This document shows, piece by piece, positions 26,012-35,172 of a stretch of DNA of 64,000 bases. This stretch comes from Bradyrhizobium sp. 138 (lineage in GTDB: Bacteria; Pseudomonadota; Alphaproteobacteria; Rhizobiales; Xanthobacteraceae), in assembly GCF_023074075.1 (NCBI RefSeq), contig NZ_JADPKT010000003.1, forward strand, positions 604,001 through 668,000. Reading direction: 5' to 3'. Both the position numbers and the translations under genes were made by a program. The notes under the pieces were generated by a model. The model did not search any database. It had not been told where the DNA came from and saw nothing but the letters and a program-made list of their open reading frames with translations. How positions within the stretch are numbered: the stretch's first letter is position 1; every line of letters begins with the position of its first letter.

Positions 26012-27337
26012 TCACGCCCCGCGCTTCGGCCCGATCGCCTCGAAGGTCGCCTTCTGCTCGTCGCTCAGATCAGCTTCGAAATCATCGAGCGCATCAGTGA
26101 CGCCGTTCACGGCTTGCAGCATCGTCTCCAGTCGCGCCTTGACGGCGGTGAGGCGGGCCTGGGGTGTCGCGGCGGGCTGTGACGGGCAGGCGCTGAGCGT
26201 CTGCATGGTGCGCAGGGTGGTGTCCTGGAGCACCTCGAAGCGGGCGCGCGCGACCTCGTCGAGGCGGAGCGTCGAGGCGATGTCGCCCGCGGGCCATTGC
26301 TGCTGCACGAGCTGCTCGTACTGGCGCTGCAGCTTTTCGTCATAGCGGGGATCGGCGTCGGCGTCGCACGCGGCGGCCGCCTGGGCGTCCTTGTTCTGGC
26401 CCGCGGCCAGCGCGGCGCGGCGCTCCCTGGCCAGCCCGTCGAGCTTTGCCTTCTGGCCGTCGTCGAGCAGACCCTCGAACTTCGCGAGCGCCGGCGCGAA
26501 ATTGTCCATCGCCTTGATCATGACCGCGAGGCGCTCGCGCATCAGGCCGAGGCGCTCCGCCGCGGTCGCGGGCACCTCTGCCGGGCAGGTGGCGCGGATG
26601 CTGTCGCGGGCAGCCTGCCAGGCGCTCACGAGCTCGTCGAGCGCGGTGCGCTGCAATTCGTTGGGCTGCACGGCCGCGGAGATGAGATCCGCGGGGAAGC
26701 CGGCGGGATCGCTGACATCGCAGATGTTTTGCGCCGACGGGATTTTGCGTGCGCGCCGGCCTTGCGGCGCGGTGTAGGCGGCGAGCTCGGTGGCGGCGTA
26801 GGGCGAGAAGATCGCGGCATAGATGTCGCCATAGCCATAAAGCGAGATGCTGGTGGTGTCGGCGAAGATGATCGCATTGGCGAGATCGTCATGCGCGAAC
26901 GGCCAGAACACCGGGCCGGCCCAGCCATAGCTGCCATCCGGATGGCGCCACCAGCCCTGCGGGCGGCGGCCGCCGTGCCAGCCCGCCAGCGCGGCTTGCG
27001 CCGAGAGCGCCGCACGGACGATGTAGGGATTGGAAGGCTGCCCGCGCTCGGCGCCGCGCGGATCCTGCGATCTCATGGCAGCAGAGCGATACCGGCCGCC
27101 CCGCACCGCCATGCGCGAATGGCGCAGCCGCGACATGCCGATGACGTGGCCGACGGCGAAACGCGCAACGCCGAGCGGACCACCGCGCAATCCGAATTGC
27201 GCCTCGGCTCTGTTCGGCAGCAGCACTGCTGCAATCAGGAGGGCCGCGCCGGCGAGCGCCAGCCGCATGCCTCCCGACACGACCGCTGACCTGACCAATT
27301 CGGCCTCCTCCCAGCGCCAGCGCGCACTGCGCCGCAT
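26012..27337 (-). CDS. LTXXQ-motif (Spy/CpxP-like) periplasmic protein
   Basis: About 441 residues with an N-terminal hydrophobic segment ending in NRAEAQF, consistent with export. Two helical LTXXQ-like repeats fill the second half: one around residues 215-310 with LDDGQKAKLDGL, one around 350-440 with LSDEQKATFEAI. Each is preceded by a Cys-Pro pair. Spy/CpxP proteins are periplasmic chaperones that sense envelope stress. Having two modules in one chain is longer than the usual 150 residues. The start is uncertain: ATG at 27337 or ATG at 27268, the latter with GGAGG too close to be ideal. Confidence 0.8.
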   Translation of the reverse strand: MRRSARWRWEEAELVRSAVVSGGMRLALAGAALLIAAVLLPNRAEAQFGLRGGPLGVARFAVGHVIGMSRLRHSRMAVRGGRYRSAAMRSQDPRGAERGQPSNPYIVRAALSAQAALAGWHGGRRPQGWWRHPDGSYGWAGPVFWPFAHDDLANAIIFADTTSISLYGYGDIYAAIFSPYAATELAAYTAPQGRRARKIPSAQNICDVSDPAGFPADLISAAVQPNELQRTALDELVSAWQAARDSIRATCPAEVPATAAERLGLMRERLAVMIKAMDNFAPALAKFEGLLDDGQKAKLDGLARERRAALAAGQNKDAQAAAACDADADPRYDEKLQRQYEQLVQQQWPAGDIASTLRLDEVARARFEVLQDTTLRTMQTLSACPSQPAATPQARLTAVKARLETMLQAVNGVTDALDDFEADLSDEQKATFEAIGPKRGA

Positions 27338-27445
27338 CGAGATGACACGCAAGGGAACCAATTGTTCCCAGGCCAGACAGGGCAAAGCGTCGCGGGCGGT
27401 GACTTACCTATCCCTGTAACAAAGGAAGAGGAAAGACGGCCCCCC

Positions 27446-28447
27446 TCACTCCGCCTTCGGCATCACAAAGGTCTGGCCGGGATAGATCAAATTGGGGTTG
27501 TGGATCTTGTCGCGGTTGGCGTTGAAGATCACGGCGTAGCGGGCGCCGTCGCCATAGGCGAGCCGGCTGAGCGCCCACAGGCTGTCGCCGCGGGAGATCA
27601 CGCGGTTGCCGCCTGCCTCCGCTGGCGCGGCGTGGAGCGCGTCCGCCGGCGAGGCCGATGCCACCGCTGTCGCGGCTGGCGCGCGCGCCATGACCTTGGG
27701 TTTCGGCGCGCCGGTCAATTTCGGCCGGGCCGCGGACCGGTCGGCTGTCGCGGCAAGACGCGGCCCGCCCGACGGCAGCGAGGCCACGACATCCGCTTTG
27801 TCATCGGCCTTCTCGGCCTGTTTCGGCTCTTGTTTCGCGACCGGCACCGGGCGCGCCGGCGGCGGCGCGGCCTCGGCGATGGTCACCGGCATGGTGCGGC
27901 CGGACTGCGTGACCGTGCCATCCGGCGCCTTGGCCCGGAGCGTCAATTCATAGGACCCGGCGGGAAGCTGCGGCGGGGTCATCACGAACTGGCCCGAGGC
28001 GTCGGCGACCACGGTGTCGAGCGTCTTGCCGTCACGCAGCAGCTCGACCTTCGCGCCCGGCGCGGCCTGGCCGGCGATCACCGCCGCCTCGCCGTGATCG
28101 TCCACCCGGGCGACGTCGAAACGGGGGCCGGTATCAGTGGCCGCGGGCGGCTTGACCGGCGCGAGCTCGGGCAGCGCCGTAACCTGCTTCTGCGTCTCGG
28201 CCAGCGCGGGCGCCTTCGGCTCGGGCGCCGGGACCGCCACCGGCGCAGGCGGCGCGGCGGCGGCAAGCTTCGGCTGTTCCGTTTTCGGCTCCGGCTTGAG
28301 GTCGGCCTTGGCCTCCGGCTTGGCGGCGATTGCGGTCCTGGTCCCATCAGGCAGCAGACGGCGCAGCTCGGCCGGGCCGATCACCAGCACCGTGCCGACC
28401 AGCGCCAGCAGGCAAAGAGCAATGAAGGCCTTGGACGCGGTGATCAT
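27446..28447 (-). CDS. LysM-domain envelope protein
   Basis: The 333 residues comprise an N-terminal membrane helix (about 6-24), a Pro/Ala/Lys-rich linker, an Ig-like domain (about 105-190, AVIAGQAAPGAKVELLRDG), another low-complexity linker, and a C-terminal LysM domain (about 283-331, VISRGDSLWALSRLAYGDG then NPNLIYPGQTFVMP). LysM binds peptidoglycan. The protein is probably anchored in the inner membrane and spans the periplasm. It is divergent from the secreted unknown at 28619. A long open frame on the opposite strand is a GC-rich shadow. Confidence 0.9.
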   Translation of the reverse strand: MITASKAFIALCLLALVGTVLVIGPAELRRLLPDGTRTAIAAKPEAKADLKPEPKTEQPKLAAAAPPAPVAVPAPEPKAPALAETQKQVTALPELAPVKPPAATDTGPRFDVARVDDHGEAAVIAGQAAPGAKVELLRDGKTLDTVVADASGQFVMTPPQLPAGSYELTLRAKAPDGTVTQSGRTMPVTIAEAAPPPARPVPVAKQEPKQAEKADDKADVVASLPSGGPRLAATADRSAARPKLTGAPKPKVMARAPAATAVASASPADALHAAPAEAGGNRVISRGDSLWALSRLAYGDGARYAVIFNANRDKIHNPNLIYPGQTFVMPKAE

Positions 28448-28618
28448 CGGAAAAGAACCTTAGGGAGCAAATCAACCGAGGGCGGCAAGGTGCGCCGATT
28501 TGGCCGCGGCAGCAAGCCGGTCGATGGGATGAGACCGCTGTTCCGGGATGAACCGGCGCCACTCCGCCGGCGTCACATCACCAAGGCCGCATCGCGGCAT
28601 TTCTTAAGGAATTTTCCC

Positions 28619-29311
28619 GTGACCGTATTTCGCCGTCCCGCCCAATGGCTGGCATTTGTCCTGACGCTCGCCGCCTCCCCTGCGCTCGCGGCCTCCGGCC
28701 CGCCGCCGGGCTTCGTCCTTTCCGACGATGCCGAGCTCGCTTTCACCTCGCCCGACAAGGCCATCAGGCTCGAGCAATACATGAAGGACGGCGGGGATTT
28801 CGACATCAAATGGCAGGCCTGGGCGCGGCGCGGCGACCAGCTGACCGAGCTGAAGCCGGAGCAGGGCTATCCGGCCGGCTTCCGCTTCACCAGCAACTCG
28901 CAATGGCTGGTGCGGATGCAGAAGACCGGCTCCGGCGCGCAGGACCTGTTTCTCTACCATGTCGAGAACGGCGCCTTCGTCAGCGCAACGAAGCAATCGC
29001 TCAGCGACCTCGCCTGGGCCTATTTCCACAGCCGGCCCGACACCAACGGGATGAAGCTCGACTACCACCTCTCGGCCAATCTCGTGAAAGGCACGGAGGA
29101 GGCCTATCGCTGGCTCGGCGTGCGCTGGCCCGACAACCGCTACCTCGTGATCTCACTGTCGGGCGCGATGGACAAGCATCCGAAGAACGTCGCCGTGAAG
29201 GGATTGGCAGATTGGAAATGCCGTTATGATCTCGCGACCGGCAAGTTCGACGTGCCCAGGATGTTCGCCAAGGCGAATGCGGAAGCGTTGAGATGGGAGA
29301 TCAGGCGGTGA
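28619..29311 (+). CDS. Secreted protein of unknown function
   Basis: A 230-residue protein from a GTG at 28619, chosen because AAGGA lies 8 bp upstream and a clean signal peptide follows (residues 1-25, ending ASPALAA). The open frame continues upstream to 27362, antisense to the LysM gene, but that part is not coding-like. The mature protein has LEQYMKDGGDFDIKWQAWAR and GFRFTSNSQWLVRMQKTGSG segments that I do not recognise as a named family. It is probably periplasmic. Confidence 0.75.
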   Translation: MTVFRRPAQWLAFVLTLAASPALAASGPPPGFVLSDDAELAFTSPDKAIRLEQYMKDGGDFDIKWQAWARRGDQLTELKPEQGYPAGFRFTSNSQWLVRMQKTGSGAQDLFLYHVENGAFVSATKQSLSDLAWAYFHSRPDTNGMKLDYHLSANLVKGTEEAYRWLGVRWPDNRYLVISLSGAMDKHPKNVAVKGLADWKCRYDLATGKFDVPRMFAKANAEALRWEIRR

Positions 29312-29321
29312 GTGCAGGTCT

Positions 29322-29446
29322 CGTAGGGTGGGCAAAGCGACCGCCGTAGCTCGAAGAGCGAAGGCGGACGCGTGCCCACCACCTCTATCCATTACAGACA
29401 GATCGTGGGCACGGCGCGCGAAGAGCGCGCCTTTGCCCACCCTACG
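29322..29446. repeat. Intergenic palindromic repeat, family A copy 3
   Basis: CGTAGGGTGGGCAAAG to TTTGCCCACCCTACG, with AGCTCGAAGAGCGAAGGCGG inside as in copies 2 and 5. It begins 11 bp after the stop of the secreted unknown gene. Confidence 0.8.
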
Positions 29447-29576
29447 CGCAACGGGACCTGCCCGCGCCCGATGAAACCAACCGCCTGATTTCCGCTCCGA
29501 TTCATGGTTCCGTAACCTTCGCTGGTAACGCGGTCTTTTCGGTTTTGCTGCATCCTGCATGCCGCGGGAGGGCTGC

Positions 29577-32237
29577 ATGGGCACATCGATCCGATGGACT
29601 GCGCGCATGCGCGCGCTGCTCCGTCGCTGGCGGGGAGCGCCATTGACGTGGTTGATCGCCGGCGGCTTCGTGCTGATGGCCGCGACCGCCGTCGGCACTG
29701 CGCTCACCGTCGACCGCTTCCGGCAGAACGCGATCGAGAGTGGCCGCGACAGCCTAGAAAACTCCGTGCGCCTCCTGGCCCGGCATTTCGACCGCGAGTT
29801 CGAGGACTTCGCGGTGCTGCAGAAGAGCATCATCGCCGAGCTCGAGAGCCGCGGCATCGAATCCGCCGAAATATTCCGCAGCGAGATGGGCACGCTGGCC
29901 ATGCACGAGGTGCTGCGGTCAAAGGCCAGCGGCTGGTCCGACGTTGCCGGTGCCAACCTGTTCGATTCCAAGGGCATGCTGATCAACTCGTCGCGCCGCT
30001 GGCCGGTCGCCGACGTCTCGGTCGCCGACCGCGGCTATTTCGACCGCCTCAAGAACGATCCGACCGCGCAGGAAGAGATCGAGGTCGTGCACGGCCGGAT
30101 CGGCAACGCACCGGCGATCGTGTTCGCGCGGCGCGTGTCCGGCCCGCACGGCGAATTCCTCGGGATCGTCTCGCGCGCGATCGCGCCCGAGCAGCTCGAA
30201 TCCTTCTTCGCCTCGAGCGGGCTCGGCGAGGACTCCTCGATCGCGATGCACCACCAGAACGGCCAATTGCTCGCGCGCGTTCCGCATGTCGATACGATGA
30301 TCGGGCAGAACTTTCGCAAGGGCACGCCGGAGCAGATGGCGGTGTTCGAGCGCACCTTCGTCTCCATGCAGCTCGCAAGCCCGATCGACGGCAAGGACCG
30401 CATCGTCGCCTCGCGCCTGCTCACCGGCGAGCCGCTGGTCGTGGTCGCGACCAAGTCGCTGGACGCGACGCTCGCGACCTGGCGCACGCAAACCAAATTC
30501 TTCGTCACCGTCGCCGTGCTCTCGATCGGCCTGCTGGTGCTCACCCTGTTCCTGATCTTCCGCCAGGTGACGCGCCGGCTCTCGCTCGAGAAGCAGCGGC
30601 TCGACACCGCGATGAACACGATGACGCAAGGGCTCCTGATGTTCGATCAGGACGAGCGGCTGGTCGTCTGCAACCGGCGCTACATCGAGATGTACGGCCT
30701 GTCCGCCGACGTGGTGAAGCCCGGCGCCACTTTCCGCGACGTGATCCAGCATCGCCACGACACCGGATCGTTCCACGGCGACGTCTCATCCTATTGCGAC
30801 GACATCCTGGGCAATGTCGGGCGCACCCAGAGCGCCATCGTCGAGACCACCGACGGCCGCCTGATCGAGGTCAAGAACCAGCCCGGCGCGGCCGGCGGCT
30901 GGCTCGCGACCCATGAGGATGTCACCGCCCGCATCCGCACCGACGAGCGCATCGCGCATATGGCGCATTACGACGCGCTGACCGACCTGCCGAACCGCGT
31001 CCTGATGCGCGGCCATCTGGAGCGGCGCGTTGCCGAGCTCAGCGAGGGGAAGCCATTCGCCATCCTCTATATCGACGTCGACGAGTTCAAGGGCGTCAAC
31101 GATTCGCTGGGCCACGAGGTCGGCGATGAGCTGCTGCGCCAGGTGGCGATGCGCCTGCGCGCCTGCGTCAGCGCCAACGATCTCGTCGCGCGGCTCGGCG
31201 GCGACGAATTCGCCATCGTCAAGGCCGGCACCAGCGACAAGGCCGAGCTGACCGCGCTGGCGGAGACCATCCTCAGCGCGCTGCGCATGCCGGTCGATTG
31301 CAAGGGCCATGAGGTCCCGACCGATGCCAGCATCGGCATCGCGATCGCGCCCGACCATGGCGACAATCTCGACGACCTGCTCAAGCGCGCCGACCTTGCG
31401 ATGTACGCGGCGAAGTCGGAAGGGCGCCGCACCTACCGCATCTTCGCGCCCGAATACGACGCCAAGGCGAGGCTGCGCCGTCAGCTCGAGCTCGATCTGC
31501 GTCAGGCGCTCCTGCGCGGCGAGTTCGAGGTGCACTATCAGCCGCTGGTCGATCTCGCGGCCAATGTCGTGACCGGCTGCGAGGCGCTGCTGCGCTGGCG
31601 CCATCCGGAGCGCGGCATGATCTCGCCGGCGGACTTCATTCCCGTGGCGGAAGACACCGGGCTGATCGGCGAGATCGGCGAATGGGTCTTGAAGCAGGCC
31701 TGCCTCGAGGCCGCCTCCTGGCCCGGCCAGATTCACATCGCGGTCAACGTCTCGCCGGTGCAGTTCCGCTCGCGGACGCTGGCGCTCAAGGTCGCCGCGG
31801 CGCTCGCGGAAACCGGCCTTGCGCCGGGGCGGCTCGAGCTCGAGATCACCGAGACCGTGCTGATCCGCGACGATGAGGAGGCGCTGACGGTCCTGCAGCA
31901 GCTGCGCGAGCTCGGCGTGCGCATCGCGCTCGACGATTTCGGCACCGGCTATTCATCGCTGAGCTATCTGCACCGCTTCCCGTTCGACAAGATCAAGATC
32001 GACCGCAGCTTCATCAGCGACATCGGTCAGTCCGAGGATTCCTCGCCGATCGTGCAGGCCGTGGTGCACATGGCCGCCGCCCGCCACATGGCGACGACCG
32101 CCGAAGGCGTCGAGACCGAAGCCCAGCGCGAGGTGCTGCGCCAGCTCGGGTGCAGCCAGATGCAGGGCTGGCTGTTCAGCCCGGCCGTGCCCGCGGCGAA
32201 ACTGAAGCAGCTGCTGACGGCGCAAGCGGCGGCTTAG
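29577..32237 (+). CDS. Membrane GGDEF-EAL cyclic-di-GMP protein (Cache-PAS-GGDEF-EAL)
   Basis: The 886 residues run: TM1 (about 22-42), periplasmic Cache-like sensor (about 45-300), TM2 (about 305-328), PAS (about 340-450), GGDEF (about 465-625) and EAL (about 640-880). The diguanylate cyclase signature is intact (GGDEF near 542), and so is the phosphodiesterase signature (CEALLRW near 668, DDFGTGYSSLSYLHRFP, and the EGVET loop), so both activities are possible. It makes or removes cyclic di-GMP in response to a periplasmic signal. The ATG at 29577 has GGGAGGG upstream. Confidence 0.95.
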   Translation: MGTSIRWTARMRALLRRWRGAPLTWLIAGGFVLMAATAVGTALTVDRFRQNAIESGRDSLENSVRLLARHFDREFEDFAVLQKSIIAELESRGIESAEIFRSEMGTLAMHEVLRSKASGWSDVAGANLFDSKGMLINSSRRWPVADVSVADRGYFDRLKNDPTAQEEIEVVHGRIGNAPAIVFARRVSGPHGEFLGIVSRAIAPEQLESFFASSGLGEDSSIAMHHQNGQLLARVPHVDTMIGQNFRKGTPEQMAVFERTFVSMQLASPIDGKDRIVASRLLTGEPLVVVATKSLDATLATWRTQTKFFVTVAVLSIGLLVLTLFLIFRQVTRRLSLEKQRLDTAMNTMTQGLLMFDQDERLVVCNRRYIEMYGLSADVVKPGATFRDVIQHRHDTGSFHGDVSSYCDDILGNVGRTQSAIVETTDGRLIEVKNQPGAAGGWLATHEDVTARIRTDERIAHMAHYDALTDLPNRVLMRGHLERRVAELSEGKPFAILYIDVDEFKGVNDSLGHEVGDELLRQVAMRLRACVSANDLVARLGGDEFAIVKAGTSDKAELTALAETILSALRMPVDCKGHEVPTDASIGIAIAPDHGDNLDDLLKRADLAMYAAKSEGRRTYRIFAPEYDAKARLRRQLELDLRQALLRGEFEVHYQPLVDLAANVVTGCEALLRWRHPERGMISPADFIPVAEDTGLIGEIGEWVLKQACLEAASWPGQIHIAVNVSPVQFRSRTLALKVAAALAETGLAPGRLELEITETVLIRDDEEALTVLQQLRELGVRIALDDFGTGYSSLSYLHRFPFDKIKIDRSFISDIGQSEDSSPIVQAVVHMAAARHMATTAEGVETEAQREVLRQLGCSQMQGWLFSPAVPAAKLKQLLTAQAAA

Positions 32238-32249
32238 CGGAAATTCGCT

Positions 32250-33035
32250 CTACGTTTTCTTCCCCTGTCGACTTGTTGCGAGCAGCACGAGGAAGAAGGA
32301 GGCTGCCGTCATCAGCGTCGATATCGCAGCGATCGTGGGATCAATCTCGTCGCGAAGCGCAGTAAACATGCGCTTGGTCAGCGGCTGGTATTGCCCGCCG
32401 GAGATGAACAGCGCGACGATGGTCTCGTCCATCGCCGAGATGAAGGCGAAGATGCCCCCGGCGACCACGCTGGACTTGATCTGCGGCAGCGTCACCGCGA
32501 AGAAGCTGCGCAGGCGGTTCATGCCGAGGCTGCGCGCCACCATCTCCTGCGCGGGATCGAAGCTCTGCAAGCCCGCCAGCACGGAGATGACGACATAGGG
32601 CAGGCCCAGCATCACGTTCGCCAGCACGAGGCCGGGCATGGTCGCGACCAGGCCGACCCTGGCATAGACGAAGAAGATGCCGACCGCGGTGATGATGATC
32701 GGCACCACCAGCGGCAACAGCAGCGCCATGTGGATCAGCCGCATGACCCGCAGCTTCGACTGGCTGATGGCGTAGGCGGCGGCAACTCCGAGCGGAGTCG
32801 CGATCACCACAGTGAGGAGCGCCACCGTCAGCGTCACCCGCGTCGCCTGCATCCAGGCCGGATTGGCGAAATATTGCTGGTACCAGCGCAGCGAAAAGGA
32901 CGGCGGCGGGAAGGTCAGGAAGCGCGCGCTGGAGAACGAGATCGGCACGATGATCAGGACCGGCAGGATCAGATAGACCAGCACCAGCGCGCTGACCACG
33001 TACAGGGCAATCCGTGCGGGCGAGGCGCGCATCAT
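32250..33035 (-). CDS. ABC transporter permease (PotC-like)
   Basis: A 261-residue protein with six predicted membrane segments and the EAA loop AQEMVARSLGMNRLRSFFAV cut here, followed by LPQIKSS. It matches the PotC half of spermidine/putrescine-type importers. The start ATG overlaps the stop of the preceding permease as ATGA, and GGGG lies 5-8 bp upstream. It is the last gene of the leftward operon that begins at 38331 and converges on the GGDEF-EAL gene, only 12 bp away. Confidence 0.93.
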   Translation of the reverse strand: MMRASPARIALYVVSALVLVYLILPVLIIVPISFSSARFLTFPPPSFSLRWYQQYFANPAWMQATRVTLTVALLTVVIATPLGVAAAYAISQSKLRVMRLIHMALLLPLVVPIIITAVGIFFVYARVGLVATMPGLVLANVMLGLPYVVISVLAGLQSFDPAQEMVARSLGMNRLRSFFAVTLPQIKSSVVAGGIFAFISAMDETIVALFISGGQYQPLTKRMFTALRDEIDPTIAAISTLMTAASFFLVLLATSRQGKKT

Positions 33036-33901
33036 TTTTGCCCCAACACGCGATCGAGCGAGATGAAGCGGCTGACGACGAAGAAGATCGCGAGCACGCT
33101 GAGGAGCAGCACCACCGCGACGGCGCTCGCCGCGCCGAACTGGTTGTAGAGCTCGACATTCCGGCTCACCAGCATCGACACCATCACGGTGCGTCCGCCG
33201 CCGAGCAGCTCCGGCGTGATGTAGAAACCGAGGCAGAGCACGAACACCATGGTGCAGCCGGCGAGCACGCCCGGCAGCGACAGCGGCAGAAAGACCCGCA
33301 TGAACGTGAGCGACGGGCTCGCACCGAGGCTGGCGCCGGCCTGCATGAGATCGCTCGGGATCTTCTGCATGGTGGCATAGAGTGGCAACACCATGAAGGG
33401 CAGCAGGATGTGCACGGTCGCGACCACCGTGCCGAAGGTGTTGTGGACGAGGGCGAGCGGCTCCGAGATCACATCGAGATAGCGCAGGAACTGGTTGATC
33501 ACGCCGGTACGCTGCAGCAGCGCCAGCCAGGCATAGGCGCGCACCAGCACGCTGGTCCAGAACGGCAGCACGACGAGCGACAGGATCAGGATGCTCCAGC
33601 CCTTCGGAACCGAGTTGGCGAGGTACGCCACGGGATAGCCGAGCAGCAGCGCGATTGCCGTGACGGCGAGGCTGATCTCGAAGGTCAGTGCAAAGCTGCG
33701 CCAGTAGACGTCTTCGGTGAAGACGCGATGGTAGTTCTCCAGCGTGAAGCCGTCATGGTAGATCGACTGCCAGGCGAGCCAGCCGACCGGCAGCACGATC
33801 AGAGCCAGGATCACCAGCAGCGCCGGCGACACCAATGCCAGCATCAGCGCATGCTCGCGGCGCTGATGCTTCTGGGAGGGATCTGATACCGATGCCGTCA
33901 A
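33032..33901 (-). CDS. ABC transporter permease (PotB-like)
   Basis: A 289-residue inner-membrane permease with six helices and the EAA-type loop LMQAGASLGASPSLTFMRVF before LPLSLPG. It belongs to the PotB half of polyamine-type ABC importers and would pair with the downstream PotC-like subunit, with which it overlaps by 4 bp. The gap to the binding-protein gene upstream is about 200 bp and holds a family B repeat, so message levels either side of it may differ. Confidence 0.93.
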   Translation of the reverse strand: MTASVSDPSQKHQRREHALMLALVSPALLVILALIVLPVGWLAWQSIYHDGFTLENYHRVFTEDVYWRSFALTFEISLAVTAIALLLGYPVAYLANSVPKGWSILILSLVVLPFWTSVLVRAYAWLALLQRTGVINQFLRYLDVISEPLALVHNTFGTVVATVHILLPFMVLPLYATMQKIPSDLMQAGASLGASPSLTFMRVFLPLSLPGVLAGCTMVFVLCLGFYITPELLGGGRTVMVSMLVSRNVELYNQFGAASAVAVVLLLSVLAIFFVVSRFISLDRVLGQK

Positions 33902-33927
33902 CGCTGCCTCGCTGGTCTGGAGACCTT

Positions 33928-34051
33928 CACCTCTCCCGCTTGCGGGAGAGGTCGGATCGCGAAAGCGATCCGGGTGAGGGCTCTGTCCTCTTGGGGAGCC
34001 TTCGCTGTCGAGACACCCTCTCCCCGACCCTCCCCCGCAGGCGGGGGAGGG
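33928..34051. repeat. Intergenic palindromic repeat, family B copy 2
   Basis: CACCTCTCCCGCTTGCGGGA at the left and CCTCCCCCGCAGGCGGGGGA at the right, with GGATCGCGAAAGCGATCC inside. It lies inside the polyamine-type operon between the binding-protein and permease genes, where it could stabilise or attenuate mRNA. Confidence 0.8.
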
Positions 34052-34103
34052 AGCGCAGCGTTGGCCTTGATTCGACTTGCGCTCATCACGGGCGCCTCTC
34101 GTC

Positions 34104-35150
34104 TCACTTCTGCATGAACGACGCCCAGCGCTTCTCGGCGGCCTCTCCGGCCGGCGAGGACCACCAGGCGTAGGACATCAGCGCCTGCTTGGCGGCGTTG
34201 GCCGGCTCGCTCGGCAACTGGGCGGCGCGCTCGGGCTTGATGACGCCCGTCTCGAACGCCTTGGGATTGCCGGGGCCATAGTCGATGTGCAGCGGCAGAT
34301 TGGCCTGGTGCACGGGATCGACGGCCTCGTTGAGGAATTTCACCGCCGTGGCGAGATTCGGCGCGCCCTTGAGGATGCAGAGTGAGGTGCTCTGCAGGAT
34401 GCCCTGGTTATAGGTGAACGACACCTTGGCGCCCTCCTTGGCGACGGCGCTGACGCGACCGTTCCAAGCCATCTCCATGTCGACCTCGCCGTCGTTGAGG
34501 AGCTGTGCCGACTGCGCGCCCGAGGTCCACCACACCGTGATGTGCGGCTTGATCTCCTCCAGCTTCTTGAAGGCGCGGTCGACGTCGAGTGGATAGAGCT
34601 TGTCCGGCGCGACGCCGTCGGCCATCAGCGCGGCCTCGAGCGTCGCGAACGGGTGGTTGCGCAGCGCACGGCGGCCGGGAAATTTCTTCACGTCCCAGAA
34701 ATCGGCCCAGCTGTTCGGCGCGTCCTTCGCAAAGGTCTTCTGGCTGTAGGCCAGCACGCTGGAATAGAACTCGTAGGACACCGAATAGGGACTGCGATAC
34801 GCCTCCGGCATCGCGGCACCGTTCGGAATCTTCGAGAAGTCGAGCTTCTCCATCAGGCCCTGCTCGCCGCCGCGCAGGCAATTGCCGGTCGGCGTGTCGA
34901 CCACGTCCCAAATCGGCTTGCCGCTGCCGACCTGGGTCTTGATCGCGGGCCAGGCGTCGGGAATGGAATCCTGGTTGATGGTGATGCCGAGCTTCTTGGC
35001 GGAGGGATCGAGGATCGCCACCGTCTGCGCCTGCTGATAGGCGCCGCCCTGCGAGACGAAGGTGATCTGCTCGGCCGCACCGGCCGCACTGGCAAATCCG
35101 ATAGCGCCCAGCAGCCCGCAGCCCAGTCCAAACTTCTGCTTCATCGTCAT
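34104..35150 (-). CDS. ABC transporter substrate-binding protein (PotD-like)
   Basis: A 348-residue periplasmic protein with a signal peptide ending near SAAGAAEQ (residue 26). The mature part starts ITFVSQGGAYQQAQ and carries the VDTPTGNCLRGGEQGLME, WADFWDVKKFPGRRAL and SGAQSAQLLNDGEVDMEM segments typical of the PotD/PotF group of extracellular binding proteins. The start is the ATG at 35150, with GGAGG 5 bp upstream. The ligand is probably a polyamine or related amine because an amine-oxidase-like gene lies directly upstream. Confidence 0.92.
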   Translation of the reverse strand: MTMKQKFGLGCGLLGAIGFASAAGAAEQITFVSQGGAYQQAQTVAILDPSAKKLGITINQDSIPDAWPAIKTQVGSGKPIWDVVDTPTGNCLRGGEQGLMEKLDFSKIPNGAAMPEAYRSPYSVSYEFYSSVLAYSQKTFAKDAPNSWADFWDVKKFPGRRALRNHPFATLEAALMADGVAPDKLYPLDVDRAFKKLEEIKPHITVWWTSGAQSAQLLNDGEVDMEMAWNGRVSAVAKEGAKVSFTYNQGILQSTSLCILKGAPNLATAVKFLNEAVDPVHQANLPLHIDYGPGNPKAFETGVIKPERAAQLPSEPANAAKQALMSYAWWSSPAGEAAEKRWASFMQK

Positions 35151-35172
35151 CCTCACCTCCTCCAAAGAGATC

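Noticed and set aside
27362..28618. Long upstream extension of the secreted protein frame
   Set aside because: It is antisense to the LysM gene; the GTG at 28619 gives a signal peptide and a ribosome site.
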